64,000 bases of DNA from contig JALLLT010000019.1 of the NCBI GenBank assembly GCA_025266875.1, positions 558,001 through 622,000 on the forward strand, read 5' to 3'. Each line of letters opens with the position of its first letter. Position 1 is the stretch's first letter. Below are positions 22,101 through 35,038 of the stretch, piece after piece. The stretch is from Fennellomyces sp. T-0311. Taxonomy: Eukaryota; Mucoromycota; Mucoromycetes; Mucorales; Lichtheimiaceae. Under the pieces are notes generated by a model. That model was not told the origin of the DNA and did no database searches. It was given only the letters and a program-made list of their open reading frames with translations. The translations under genes and the position numbers were made by a program.

Positions 22101-25068
22101 TTATCCCTGTACACACGCCAATCAGTACCCGAAAAACTGTTTCGCAAATACATATCCGGTACACGTCGCCATCTCGATCTAACTGGTACGCGATCGACAT
22201 TCGACCATGGGAATCCAACATATGCTTGACGTTCGTCATTCAACTTGACCATGTAGGTGCACTGGGTGACAGTCAGAATACCATTTCAGTTGGCACGTCA
22301 TCACGACCAGGCAAGGATTTTACTGGTACAGATGCGCTCATACTCCCAAAGTAAGCTGATGAACCCATATTCGTCATACATACTAGGCGTAGCTAATGCT
22401 GTTCCAAAAGCATGTCCTGAACATCTTGGTTGAAGTGGATAGGTGGTGAAAGCGCTGCTGTGTTTCGGTTGTATTGGATTATCCCTGGGTGAGTGACATA
22501 TGGTTTCATCAGAATATAAGGCTGAATCATGACACAGGCGTATCAAACTTCTCAAAGCCTTTGGTTTGCTGTCAAACGGGCTAACTTGACCGGCCGCTTC
22601 TCGTTGGAAAACAACCCTGAGGACTTTGTGGACAATCGTTGGTATGGAAGCAGCTGTGTAGCCCTGGAGGTGGTTGCATAAAATTTGTACTTGGCTGAAT
22701 GTTACACGGCAGACCAGCATTCAAGTTACCTATACGTTTTCCTGCTTTATTGCAAAGGCATCGCCAAACACGACTAATGATGGCGAACAATTATGACCGA
22801 ATAGACAAAGGCAAGCACCGAATACCGACAAACACTGGGCCGCACGACCATAAAAAGCAGCCATGTAGTAGTAGACACCGAGTTTGACCTTAAAGCAACC
22901 AGTACTCTATCTTTCACTTTTGAACGACTCATACAGCAAGTCTGCAAGTATTTTGCCATCAATTATACGTATTTGGTGCAACAAGAGGTGCATCGACCAA
23001 AATAACCACGACGTCACAATGTACGACATCAAGCAGATGTGCTTTGTTTACAAACGTGCTCGTTGCATGATAGCATTTATGTCTGAGCTCCAATAGATTT
23101 GAGAGGATGGTAGATTATGGGACGCGGATAGTGGTACTGTGTCAAACAGTGAATGGTGCAAGCGTATGTGGACATTTGAAGAAGCCTATGTATTAGGGAA
23201 CATCGTTTCCCTTTGTCGTATGTACATACCTATCCGAGCGGATAACAACCTTATATGAAGCGCCTTTGCCACGAGTTATACAAGAATGTTCGTAAAACCT
23301 ACTGCAAGATGATGGATTACGTGCACTGTAGTATGTTATACAAGGCAGCGTACTCATAGCAGACCTCGCGATCGACTACTTGTTCTGACAAATGTCATTC
23401 AGGAAGCTGTGGACGACATTTCCTTCACCGACGATCAGTCTGTACTTGACAAATCACCTATCATGGCACCAACTATCTCGATTTCTGAATACTGCCTGAA
23501 CTTATTGTCTAGTCTCGTTGCGATTTTGATTGAGGCCGCTAGCGCAATACAGGAAAATCACCCGTGATTTTCTCAACCCGTACGGACTTGAACGAAAGAG
23601 GGTATATTCAAACATTTATTTGATGATCACATATCAGAAAAATGCTATCCAACGGAAAGCAAATATCGGTACCTCTGTACTTATAGCTCGGCAACAATCC
23701 AACGTGATCCTACTGCCACGGGTCTGATCTTTTTTACCGCAATAAACAAATCAATCCCATTATGCACTGCCAAAATCACCTATTATAGTTTGAAGGCAAC
23801 GCGTGTATTGCCTTTGGTACTGCGCCCAGGTGAAAATGGTTTCAATGCATTATCGTGGTCAAAGCACTTTGGTGGGATGTTATCGCTGATGGAAGAGTGC
23901 ACAGAATGTGTTATCCTTTTCGAGTCATATTTTCTGGAAATGTACGAACCAAAGGTCCATCCGGTCATCAAAATGAAAAAAACTGGTACCAATCGATCGG
24001 GATATTTATTCTTCGCAAATGCCTCGGAAATGACAACTCATTATGTCCAATCCAAACAGATTTGCATTATGTACATTAAGTATAGTATCATATAATTGTC
24101 TATAATCTAGACTGCTGCTCTCAGAGGCATTATTCATAAAGCATCAGCGGCGATACGTATTAACTAGTTAAGGGGTAACTTTGTAGCCTCAACAACAGCG
24201 GTTAATGTTTGATCTTCCAGTATTACCTGTTTAGATGATGACAAATGACCTTGTAAGAAATTGCATGGGCATCGGTTACACGAATTATGCTGTACTCGCA
24301 GGAATCGGTGCACATAGATGGAATCTCTGAAATGGCGGATATCGTCACTGAGGGACACGGCATAATAAAATATTGATCCGCTAACTTTATCACATCAACT
24401 GTTGGCTGTTGCTAGGTGCACTTATGCATGGGTATGAAGTACCGGTATAGTACTGGGGATGGGGTTCTTTTGTGGTTTAGACTCTGGCAGATAAAGCATA
24501 GGATGCTGCTATCAGATCACACCATGCCAATGTCATTACCGCCCTTGCATATGGGTTTTCCCAGAATAGAAAGTCAATTTACCAGTTTGGCTTTGGTAGT
24601 AATTATTGTTCATCTTGGTCAACAGAAAAGCCAGATCGGAACATGCAACAAATAAAACGTTTCTCGGGTAACACGTACATACGCAGCGAGAAAGCCAAGT
24701 TTCGAGGATAAAGAAGTACAAGGTTCAATGTAATATGTTTGCGCGTAACCGTGGAGATACAATGGATTGAAGGAGTTGAAAAAAAAAGAGCCATGGTTCT
24801 CTCCTTGAGGCTAGACTCTTTGGTTCTTATCGGCGTCAGCGAGGGCGTATACACACATTCAACGCAATGATGAATCGCTAATTACAAGGCGCTTGTAGAT
24901 CAAGGTCATTCGTGGGCAACATGATACGATGTCAGGTTTGGGGCGGTACGCCAACGGACCCAATCGATCGTTCCATGATCCGAAAGTGTGGGCAGGATCG
25001 GAGTTTATTGACACGACAAAAGCGCCTGCTTCAATGCTGCTTCGGTTGTTCCAAAACTCGTATCTGCC
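19196..25068. other. Long gene-poor interval upstream of Rab7
   Basis: Nearly 6 kb without a gene I can support. A pyrimidine-rich stretch (19205-19550) contains several imperfect CATACT-type direct repeats. Frames at 19734-20040, 20923-21258, 21778-22354 (both strands) and 23790-24095 exceed 75 codons but have no recognisable motif or consistent splice signals. The last few hundred bases contain the Rab7 promoter. Confidence 0.4.
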
Positions 25069-26121
<1,053 letters not shown>

Positions 26122-26216
26122 ACGGTTACGAAATAAAAACACTAAAAACAGGCCACTTTCTTTATGGAAACGATGTTGTATCTAATATAATCATCCGTCG
26201 GGTGGTGTGTCTAGTC

Positions 26217-28318
26217 TTAATTATGATACATTTGGTGCTTGGACACCTTGGGCTCGTCGTTCATGGGCTGGACGTCCAGGGCTTGCCAGCCGCTACAGAA
26301 ACAGTTGTCAGCAACGAAGCAGCCAAAACAGACACAATGGGATACGTACTCTAGCTGCTGAGTAATGTCACCCAGGTCGAGCTTCAGATAGTCACTGATA
26401 AAGTCGCCAATGTCGGTATTTTCATGGCTTCCGCGCAACCACTCGGTGCCCTCGCCATAAGCGTACAAGTTGACGTCAACGGCCGTGTGTCCGTGCGTTG
26501 TCCACTGCAAAAAGAGAGTATTAGAAAACGATTTCCTGGGTGCGCAAGGGAAGAAAAGAGCATTTACCCCGATATTAGCACGACGGCTCACCATGTCGGT
26601 CAAGATGTTTTCGAGCGAATACACGTCCTTGCCCTTGGCCTTCCAATCGCTGAGGGTTTCCAGCTCATCATCGGTGGGGTCGTTGATCCCCAAGCCGTTG
26701 GAAAGGATTTCCTTGCGCAAATAGTCGGCGGTGGCAGTGTCGGCCTTGACGGCAGCGTCGTAAGCGCGTGAGAGAATTTCGCTGGAGTTTCGAACGCGGC
26801 TGATCACTTCAGGATACCATTTGTACTCGGGGTAGGCGTCGCCGATCTGGCGGCCCACGGTAAAGCCGCCGGTTTCGTGGTCACTGGTAGAGATCATGAC
26901 GGTGTCGGGATGTTCCTTGATGTAGTCGAGCACCACTTGGGCTGTTTGGTGGTACTCGTAAATATCATGGAAATGGGCTGCAGGGTCATTGCTATTTTTT
27001 TTTTTTTTTGCGCGGTGAGCTCACGTGACGCATCCAGGAACAGGCACACAAAGACACTTACGAATGAGCGGCCATGTCGATGCGGCTACCCTCGATCATC
27101 ATGAAGAATCCCTTGCCGGCCTGGCGCGACTGCGTATCCAGAATCGACAGCGCCTTGGTGACCATTTCCTTGAGCGAGGGCTGCTCGGATGGATCACGAT
27201 CGATCTCATATGACATGTGCTGTGCGACCTCGGATTAGCATTGCAGGAATCGAAATAAGCATAATCCTTACGTCAGACGCAAACAAACCCAAAAGCGGCA
27301 AAGGGGCAGACGCTTCAATGGCGTCAAACTCTTTTCGGGAATGCAAGACGCTCCATCCGAAAATATCCTCTGCCTCTTCAAACAGATCGCGGTTGTCTTG
27401 ACGGCAGCTGCCGGCCGTCGTGTTGCTCTGGAACTCGCACTTGCCGCCGCCAAACATCAAATCCACGGCGCGACCCAATGGATTGTGGCCGATCTGTTGC
27501 TCTGCAATTTCCGGCTCTCTGTCTCTCCAATCAATGTGCGCAGAGAAGGATGCGGGGGTTGCGTGCGTGATACGCGATGTTACCACGAGACCAGTGAGCA
27601 TGTCATGATGTATCTTGGCTGACTCCAGCACGGTTCCACATGGCTTCTTTGCGGGGTCCACTGTTCAATCATCCGGCTTTATCAGCATGCGAATTCGTGC
27701 CCCCAAAATTAGTCAAAACATACCACCAATGGCACCGTTGTATGATTTCAAAGCACATGCAAAGGCTGATTGGTCGTTAGCGCATGCATCAAACCTTAAT
27801 CTTTTGTATCTCCTTTACCTGTAGCTCCGGCAGCGCTATCGGTCACAAGGCTGGATGAACTTTGCGTTCTGCTGTGGCCGACATGGACATGGTCAAGGGG
27901 CAACATTGCCTTTGGATCAAGGCCTTCTCTCCATCCATGGTATTGGCGTGCGTATGTTTCCGAAGCAGGTCCAAAACCGTCGCTGATCATCATGATAACG
28001 TTCCGGCGCTTGGGCGTCACTATGGTGCACAGATAAACACTCTTGACAATAAATAGATAAACACTGCCATACCGGTACTTTTATGCTGCGTAAATAGCAC
28101 AATCACCGAAGCAATCAGCCCTGAACCTACAAGGCAGATTACCGCAGCCGCAATGATCCTTCGTGCTCGGACATTCTGTGAGTTGCACACACACACACAC
28201 ACACCCGATTAGCAATCAGCGACAAGCACATGGCACAGAAAAAGCTTACAGCCGGCGGACGTCGCAACGGCTTGCTGTCGGGATCGGAGGGTATTGCACT
28301 GTAATTTGAGTTGTTCAT
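26217..28318 (-). CDS. PHO8: Alkaline phosphatase, vacuolar Pho8 type, eight exons
   Basis: Hydrolyses phosphomonoesters with two Zn and one Mg per site. Exons: 28250-28318, 28073-28175, 27819-28019, 27724-27765, 27272-27660, 27062-27219, 26568-26991 and 26217-26504, joining in frame to 557 residues. A short cytosolic tail is followed by one membrane anchor (IIAAAVICLVGSGLIASVIV), as in Pho8. The catalytic core is complete: MMISDGFG (metal Asp about 71), VTDSAAGAT (nucleophile Ser about 119), IEGSRIDMAAH, STSDHETGG (358-359 Asp-His) and THGHTAVD. The last 45 codons after QQLEY are unlike the family and contain a possible 53-nt GT-AG intron, so the C terminus is uncertain. The gene is convergent with Rab7 (95 bp between stops) and divergent from the membrane-protein gene at 28571. 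Confidence 0.92.
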
Positions 28319-28570
28319 TGAAAAAGTTGAAGAAGGAAGAAAAGAGGAGCAAAGCTCAAAGAAGTGGAGCGGTACAATAATGTCCGCCTAAAAAAAGCAG
28401 CTGTGGGTGTGGGGCACCCTGAGTACTCCTGATAGGGCACTCTCTCTCTTTTTTGATCGCCCCCCCCCCCATCTCTGTTCAAGTCACAGGCCAAAAAAAA
28501 GAGAAGCGGATCGAATCGATTGCCATGGCAATTCATCTTTTTGTTTCCTTTTTCACCTTGACTCACTCAA

Positions 28571-29418
28571 ATGAAGAACCCTTTCAGCAAAAGCCCGCCT
28601 CCACCCTCCGATACGCCCGTCGTCAATGCATGGGAATCCAGCGACATTGAACAAGGCAATCGAGTGCCAGATATTGCGGAAAAGACAGAATATCCTTCGC
28701 AAGAAGGCACGCCGACGATCGACCACGGTTCGTCCAAAAGTCCTGACCCGTTGACAGCAGCACCGTCACCTGTCATGCATGCTCGTTCTGCAAGCATCGA
28801 TGTTCCACCACCGCCGCCTGTACCTGCAAGTCCAGATGAGAAAACAGAACATCATAAGCCCAACAAAGGCAGACTGCTTGTACGCGTCTGGCAGCTGTTT
28901 GCAGCCATCGGCGCCTTTGGATTTCAAGTGGGCGCAACGCCAGTAAGTGGATAATATATCTTTAGGTTACACAACCTGAAAGTTTACGCACTGTCAATAG
29001 CACTCGGGCCAGGAAATACCGTTCTCACGACACGGTCTCCTATACTACGTTTACGCCATCTGCTGGTTCTCGTTTCTGTGGTCGTTGTTCAATATATATG
29101 TATACTTGACAAGACGCTTTGGAAGCGCAGGCAAGATCAAACGTCCCATTTCCATCATCATGGATACGTTTCTGGCTGCCTTATTTGGCGTCGGAACTTT
29201 CTACGAGTTTGCGATCTACCGATGTCCTCCCGGATATTACGATGGATGGTAAAAAAAGAAACGAAGGTGTGCCATGTCGGACTGATATTGAAGCTGATGT
29301 TTGTAGGTGCAATTTTTTCAACACGGGGTTGTTCTTTTGCGTTTCGCTTTTCCTGACCTATGTCATCCAAACGCTGTGGGATATTTTTGGTGGCATGTCA
29401 TGCTTGCGACGCAAATAA
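28571..29418 (+). CDS. Four-TM MARVEL-like membrane protein, three exons
   Basis: Exons 28571-28942, 29001-29248 and 29307-29418 join to 243 residues. The first 95 or so residues are a hydrophilic, Pro/Ser-rich cytosolic tail with a PPPPPVPASP stretch. Then come four hydrophobic segments: RVWQLFAAIGAFGFQVG, YYVYAICWFSFLWSLFNIYV, DTFLAALFGVGTFYEFAIY and FFCVSLFLTYVIQTLWDIF. The YRCPPGYYDGWCNFFNTG loop between segments 3 and 4 has two Cys. The topology and aromatic-rich loops suggest the fungal MARVEL-type membrane-organising proteins, but the precise family is not certain. The gene shares a 252-bp intergenic promoter region with the divergent phosphatase gene. Confidence 0.8.
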
Positions 29419-32234
29419 ATATGCCGCAAATGATGCACTAAAGTTGTAATCTGATTTTTTATAACTCACCCGGTGTAAAATGTAATCGTCATACCCTTAA
29501 ACCAGAGTATACCTTAATATATAAAAAAAGGCACAATTATTATAAGAATATGCATCCGACCTTGCATGTATACCTTTTTTTCCCAGATTCATCTCCTGCA
29601 CAACAAATCAGTCTTTCCGTTGTGCTACCGTGAGGAGTCGGCAGCAGCATAGGTCCGCATCCGACTGTCTTTGACTTGTATAAAGTCGCATACTTACATG
29701 AAATAGGCCACGTGAGTACCACACCATCAATGAAACATATCGTTTTAAAATAGTGAAACCTGGTTTTGAATGGCAGTGTTCAAATGGTCCTCGTCATGCA
29801 TCCGCTCCTTTTAAGTTCAAACTACGACTGATCCTTTTGATGTGTCAAAGGTTAAGCATATTGAGATAAGCCTTCTATCAAAAGTGCATCGTTTATTATA
29901 AAACATCTGCTTGTATTGCATCAGCGAATGCAGGATGGGCTGGGTTATGAGCTTGTGAAGCAATTTCATTCACCTTATTTCAGGTAACTGCGTTACTGAT
30001 ATGCACACAGCACTACAGCACTCTTACCTGCAGAAGAGCTTATTTCTTTCTATATTAATTATGATGTCCTTTGTTAGATGCATCATCTGCCTTCTCTTAA
30101 TCTTGCGTCGGTCACATATATTCTGGTGTACTGACTGCATCATGTGGACAATAGCCCTGGCTATTGATGAACAATATATTGGTAGAGACAATAAATATAA
30201 TAAAGTCGTACAATGAGAAAAAAAGATCGAGTATAAAGGTGTTGTGCGAATCACTATCTAACAGTCCACAAAACCGATGATGCTTCATGCGTTCAAGCCA
30301 ATGACGGGCCAAGTTCCTGAAAATTATAAGAGGAGATACATATTAGTGTGAAGATTGAGATTGGACATACAGCACGTTTTACTAGCTTTTTTGAGCTTGA
30401 AAAGGGTACGTAACAGCGAGAGCTTGGAGCATTTTTCCGCTTGTTGACCATATACTTTGTTATGCTTTAGCTCTTTCAGTGTACAAGATGCCCACGATAT
30501 TCCAAGGTTTTTCAAATGAGATCACCTCAGGAACAGTCAATTGTTACAGCATCGACCCTGCTTGAAAAACTGGCAGTGCAATAGGTAATCCCAGACCTTG
30601 TTGCGTCATTACAAGACTTCTGCTACCAGTCGCTGCGTTAACTCCTGGTGATGCGAACGGTTTGTTGATTGACACAGTGGTACAAGTCCTCCAGATCAGA
30701 TCCAAAAGAGATGTATGTGTATGAGTTGCATGAAAAGAAGCCACATTGACCTCACTTCCAAGGTCCAGTACGGTCAATGAAGGACTGCTGAAACCGTTAA
30801 AAACCAAGTATAACTTTCAACATTTTTGCGTGTGCTCGGCACACAACCCTTCAAAATCTTTGATATATTGTCATAGTGCCTTCAAATACAGCGAAAACCC
30901 ACTTGGTCGTTTGTACATTTACGGTACATAAAAGATCAGCATAGATTTCGGCAATTCGAGGACACCCACGCTCGAATACCTTGCCATGCACTTGTTGGCG
31001 CTTTCTGGGACGATGGCCATGGTGAACAAGAAGAAAACTATAAAAACCACATCATGCAAACCAGGCTATTCGCAAGGACGAGGTGTATAGTATCCTCCAA
31101 CAAAATGTCGTAAGTATATCTGAAGGAGGTGTTCCATCGAACATTTACATGGAATTGTTTCCGGCCAAGCTTCCGTATCATCGTGAAGAGTGGGTGCTAT
31201 ACCCTCTAACCCAAAGACAAGCGTTTTGCAATTCAAAAAAAAAATATGGCCTGTTAATATTATCACATGCCTGGGATTTTACCGATCGCTCGTGCTACGG
31301 ATATCTGGTAGATAATAGTTTAGTTGGATGGAAGGTGACTCGTGTATCTGCAGATGGTATGGCAAAAGGGTAATAGTTTGTTATTGGTTCAAGCAAGGAG
31401 GCTTGAGTAATTTTTAAGCATAGTAAGCGGCGATGCTAATGCGAACGATGAATGCCCGGTTTTGCATATTGAGGCTTGAAAAGCAGGTGTAATAGTGTTG
31501 TTCACCTTTTTTCTGTGAAATGAAGCGGGTTTGTCACATAATTCGCAGTTCATCCTCGTCTGCCGATTCATGCTACTCTTTGCTGTACAATGATCAATAT
31601 CTAGCATTCGACCATTACTCGCTTTGTGTTTCTCTGACATCCAGAAGTAAATTGATATGGGTTTTATCGAGTGAAATACCTATATGCCTCTGTGCCGTGG
31701 ATCATGATGAACTTTACCTTCGGAAATAGATCACGTGATGTACTCTCACTGTCGTTGTTGACAGCCCAAAGAGGCGACCATTACGACATTTGTGCTGCAG
31801 GATCCAAAGCCCTAAATAGAAAGTTCGTACCACATCAATAAGGGAAAAAACAAGTGATCAAGTCCCTGGCATGAAAGGTTTGCATGGAGCGGACATATCG
31901 GTTTAGGTGTGGTTTCAAAAGATGTCCATCTTTTCATCTCCTCCAGCAGAGCGACGAGGAATGTATGCAGGAACCGATTATATGATCAGGATTCCGTGAG
32001 TTCGGTAGTACGCAACACAAAAGAAGGAATTTGCCATGGTTACCCGACACTGACGTGCTTGCCGGTTACCCTAGCGACGATGGGCGAGCACCGTCCGATG
32101 CAAAAAAGATCTGAAAAAGAAAGCAGTTATGGCGCAATTTGGAGCCAATAGGGATTCCCCTTCGGAGAAGCATTAAAGGGGAAGCCAAATCTATTTTGAC
32201 TTTTTTTCAATTCCTCCTTTCCCGATTCTAAGAA
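29419..32234. other. Intergenic region with LRR-like remnants
   Basis: No intact gene. Minus-strand pieces at 30324-30515 (KLSLLRTLFKLKKASK) and 30544-30807 (SPSLTVLDLGSEVNVAS) look like parts of a decayed F-box/LRR gene. A plus-strand frame at 31083-31373 (96 codons) is unrecognised. The last 100 bp contain the APS-kinase promoter. Confidence 0.35.
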
Positions 32235-32924
32235 ATGGCAACCAACATTACCTGGCACGAAGGCGCAGTCTCTACTGCTGAACGTCAAACGCTCCTCGGT
32301 CAAAAGGTAATAAAAAAGAAACGACGATACGCTTGTTCTTAAAGCAAGACCACCAACACCGTTCTATGACAGGGTTTCACCATCTGGTTCACTGGTTTGT
32401 CTGCTTCCGGCAAATCGACTCTTGCCACTGCCTTGGAACAAACACTGTTGCACTCGGGCATCTCAGCTTACCGTCTCGATGGTGACAACATCCGATTCGG
32501 TTTGAACAAGAACCTTGGCTTTGGCCCTGACGACCGAACAGAGAACATCCGACGCATTTCCGAAGTCGCAAAGCTGTTCTCGGACGCCGCTGTTGTCTCC
32601 ATCACCTCCTTCATTAGCCCTTACCGCCAGGACCGCGACTCGGCTCGCCAGCTGCACGAGGCGGCGGGCATTCCTTTCATCGAAGTGTACGCGGATGCTC
32701 CTTTGGACGTTGTTGAGCAGCGGGATCCCAAGGGTCTGTACAAGAAGGCCAAGGCGGGAGAGATCAAGGAGTTCACTGGTATCTCGGCACCTTACGAAGC
32801 ACCCGAGAAGCCCGATATCCACATCAAGACGCACGAACTGTCCGTTGAACAAGGTGTCCAGCTGGTCCTCGATCATCTCGTCAAGCAAGGTCTTATTCCC
32901 GCCGATAAATTGACCAAGGCATAA
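32235..32924 (+). CDS. MET14: Adenylylsulfate (APS) kinase, two exons
   Basis: Phosphorylates adenosine 5'-phosphosulfate to PAPS in cytosolic sulfate assimilation. Exons 32235-32306 and 32373-32924 join to 207 residues, close to the usual fungal size. The first exon encodes [20 protein letters not shown] and the intron falls just before [16 protein letters not shown], which holds the P loop (residues 32-40). Further family motifs are [48 protein letters not shown] (substrate-binding region) and the lid segment [20 protein letters not shown]. There is no ATP-sulfurylase or second kinase domain, so it is a stand-alone enzyme. Its 3' end faces the small gene at 33011. The assignment is secure. 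Confidence 0.96.
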
Positions 32925-33010
32925 AAAATAGTTAGAAAGCAAACGTGTATATTACAAAAAGAGATAAAAAAAGTGTATAGATCGATATAAACATTGTATA
33001 ACTTCTCCCA

Positions 33011-33244
33011 TCACTCTTCGTCTGATCGTTCTAGCTCTTCGTCCGCCGCAAAGTACTCGTCGTCGATATCAAACGCATCGTCGAGATCAAATAGCAGGAT
33101 GATCACCGCCAGCAATGGAAGCATCACCTTGGGTTTCATGACTTGCTTGGTGAACTGGAGCATAACGTCGGCCAGAAATGCCGGAGAGCCTGCATTGGGT
33201 GTTGGCGGCGCATTCAGAAAGTTGTACGGCAGGAATGCAATCAT
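33011..33244 (-). CDS. Small membrane protein, 77 residues
   Basis: From the ATG at 33242-33244 the frame encodes MIAFLPYNFLNAPPTPNAGS, then FLADVMLQFTKQVMKPKV, a hydrophobic segment MLPLLAVIILLF and a strongly acidic tail (DLDDAFDIDDEYFAADEELE). The frame stays open upstream to about 33307 through a (GA)n tract, but that part looks non-coding. A hydrophobic helix followed by an acidic C terminus and compact spacing between two real genes argue for a true small protein. The family is not recognised, and an upstream exon is possible. Confidence 0.5.
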   Translation of the reverse strand: MIAFLPYNFLNAPPTPNAGSPAFLADVMLQFTKQVMKPKVMLPLLAVIILLFDLDDAFDIDDEYFAADEELERSDEE

Positions 33245-33438
33245 TAAAAGGAGGGGAAAGAACAAAAAAGTTGTCGCAAGCGTTACCCGACTCTCTCTCT
33301 CTCTCACGCTTACTCCATGATCGCATGACCAATCAGATTACGTAGTCAAGCAGAGTAGACCCTTTTGTTACGCTTGAAACCCGAAAAAAAACACCCACAC
33401 ACATATATATATTCTTGAGATTAAAACGACAACGCAGT

Positions 33439-35038
33439 CTATGCCTTTTCTTCTTGGGCGATCGCCCACTCTACAGCCTCTTCTACGTGCTGGCACACCG
33501 ATGTTGCGGGGAAAAGGGACGAGTTTCCAGGTTCCCGGAACACACCCGTTCGTACTAAAATGCTAGACCAGCCGTAGTTGTTGGCACCTTGGATATCCGC
33601 AGCGGGGTTGTCCCCCACGGCATAGATACGCGACGGCACCTTGCCATGCAACGATTCCAATACACGCTCAGCGTACGCGTAAGTCGTTGCGTGCGGCTTG
33701 CCATACGACGTCGACTGCAGGTTGGCGCCTGTAAGCGTCTTGTAAACACCTTCCAAAGCCATCTTGAAAGAGCCTTGGCCGAGTCGAGGCGTAGGAAATT
33801 CGGTGCTCCAAATCTGCAGCCATCGCCACCTCGTTAGCCCCATAACTCCAAACCTCACCCATCCCAGCGGCTTACAATATCGTTCTATCGTGGTCCCTAT
33901 GTCAGTCTGCGTCTGCTCTGCCTCCTTCTCGCATCCATCCTTACATTCGAGAAATAAATAGGGACCTCTTGCACCGTGCAATCTCCCTTTTGCGTGCCTA
34001 CGATCCCGTTCTCGCCGCAAATCACATCCAGCATGATCTGGATATCTCTGCCCCCTTTCAAACAATCAATAACCCTTTTTGCCACCCTGCCCAGCCTTCG
34101 TGTCTACTTACAGTCGCGCGAGTCATAGAACATCATGATAGCGCTGATCGGCAATTTCGCAAAGTCCAACGAAGACTGCCATCGAAAAGAATTAAGCTTC
34201 TCGCAACCCTCTTTCCGAGTTGGATCCATGTCTTTCAACTTACGGTTTCTTCCGAGAAACTGTGGTGTGATGGGTCGCCGAATGGCCAGACGGATGCCTG
34301 CCAACGATGAATATCGTCCGGAATCACTGCCTTATTGAACCCGTACCTACATAGAGAACACGCATGAAACCCGACTGCGTACTTTTCCATTCACTTGCAT
34401 ACTTTTTTGCCACCAGGGCGCAATCGCGATCTTTGCCACCCACGATAAGAACAGGCTTATCCTTGTACTGTGGCACAAGCGCTTGCATAGGGGAGTGCGA
34501 CAGAATCACTTGTTCAGGCAGAATCTACTAGATCTGTTATCAGCATGGATACCTCCTTGCATCGCTCTCATATGTCCATACTTCAACATCCAGCATGTCA
34601 CTAATCTGTTGCGCCTTGGCCTCCTCCGTGACGCCTCCGCCGTTGGTTAACAATACAAAGGGAACTCGTCTATATGTGTTTTGTAAACAAGGGGCAATGG
34701 TTGAGGCCTAAAAACTGTCCCTCGTACCTTCCTTTGGGATTGTCTCCATTGAGCAAACGAATGGCCCTGAATAACAATCGTCAGTCAAAATCACCCCTTT
34801 CGAACCGTTAAAACCAGAGTTACCGTCGAGCTTCAGGAATCGTACGCTTGCCCTGTGAAAAAAAGGTAGGTAAGCCAGGCCATGCTTCATGTCAAAGGTC
34901 AATTACCTTGATGAGTACACCGTCAATATCGAACGCGAACGCGTAGTCAGTCTTGGTGGCTGCTTGCGAGAACGAACGGCGCGCGCTGATACCGACTGAA
35001 GGTCGAGCAAGTCGTAGACGAGACATGAGTAAGCTCAT
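33439..35038 (-). CDS. HAD-superfamily hydrolase, CECR5/HDHD5-like, ten exons with a 9-nt microexon
   Basis: Probable mitochondrial HAD class IIA protein. The start at 35036-35038 gives an Arg/Ser-rich presequence-like N terminus (MSLLMSRLRLARPSVGISAR) followed by FAFDIDGVLIK (catalytic DxD, 37 and 39). The order continues with GKRTIPEARR, RVPFVLLTNGGG (motif II), SHSPMQALVPQYKDKPVLIV, YGFNKAVIPDD, ISAIMMFYDSRDWGRDIQIM, GQGSFKMALEG, YGKPHATTYAYAE and IYAVGDNPAADIQGANN (motif IV). Well-defined exons include 34907-35038, 33945-34054, 33876-33884 and 33439-33813. The 9-nt exon (Asn-Asp-Ile) sits between introns of 60 and 62 nt, each with a branch-point-like CTGAC or CTAAC. It supplies the ND-I of YFSNNDIIWS. 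The substrate is unknown. Confidence 0.88.

Noticed and set aside
21778..22354. Overlapping frames of 110-153 codons on both strands
   Set aside because: No motif, no splice logic, and both strands are equally open, so neither can be supported as a gene.
28186..28204. (AC)n tract as a regulatory element
   Set aside because: It is a simple dinucleotide run inside the first intron of the phosphatase gene; nothing suggests more than a microsatellite.
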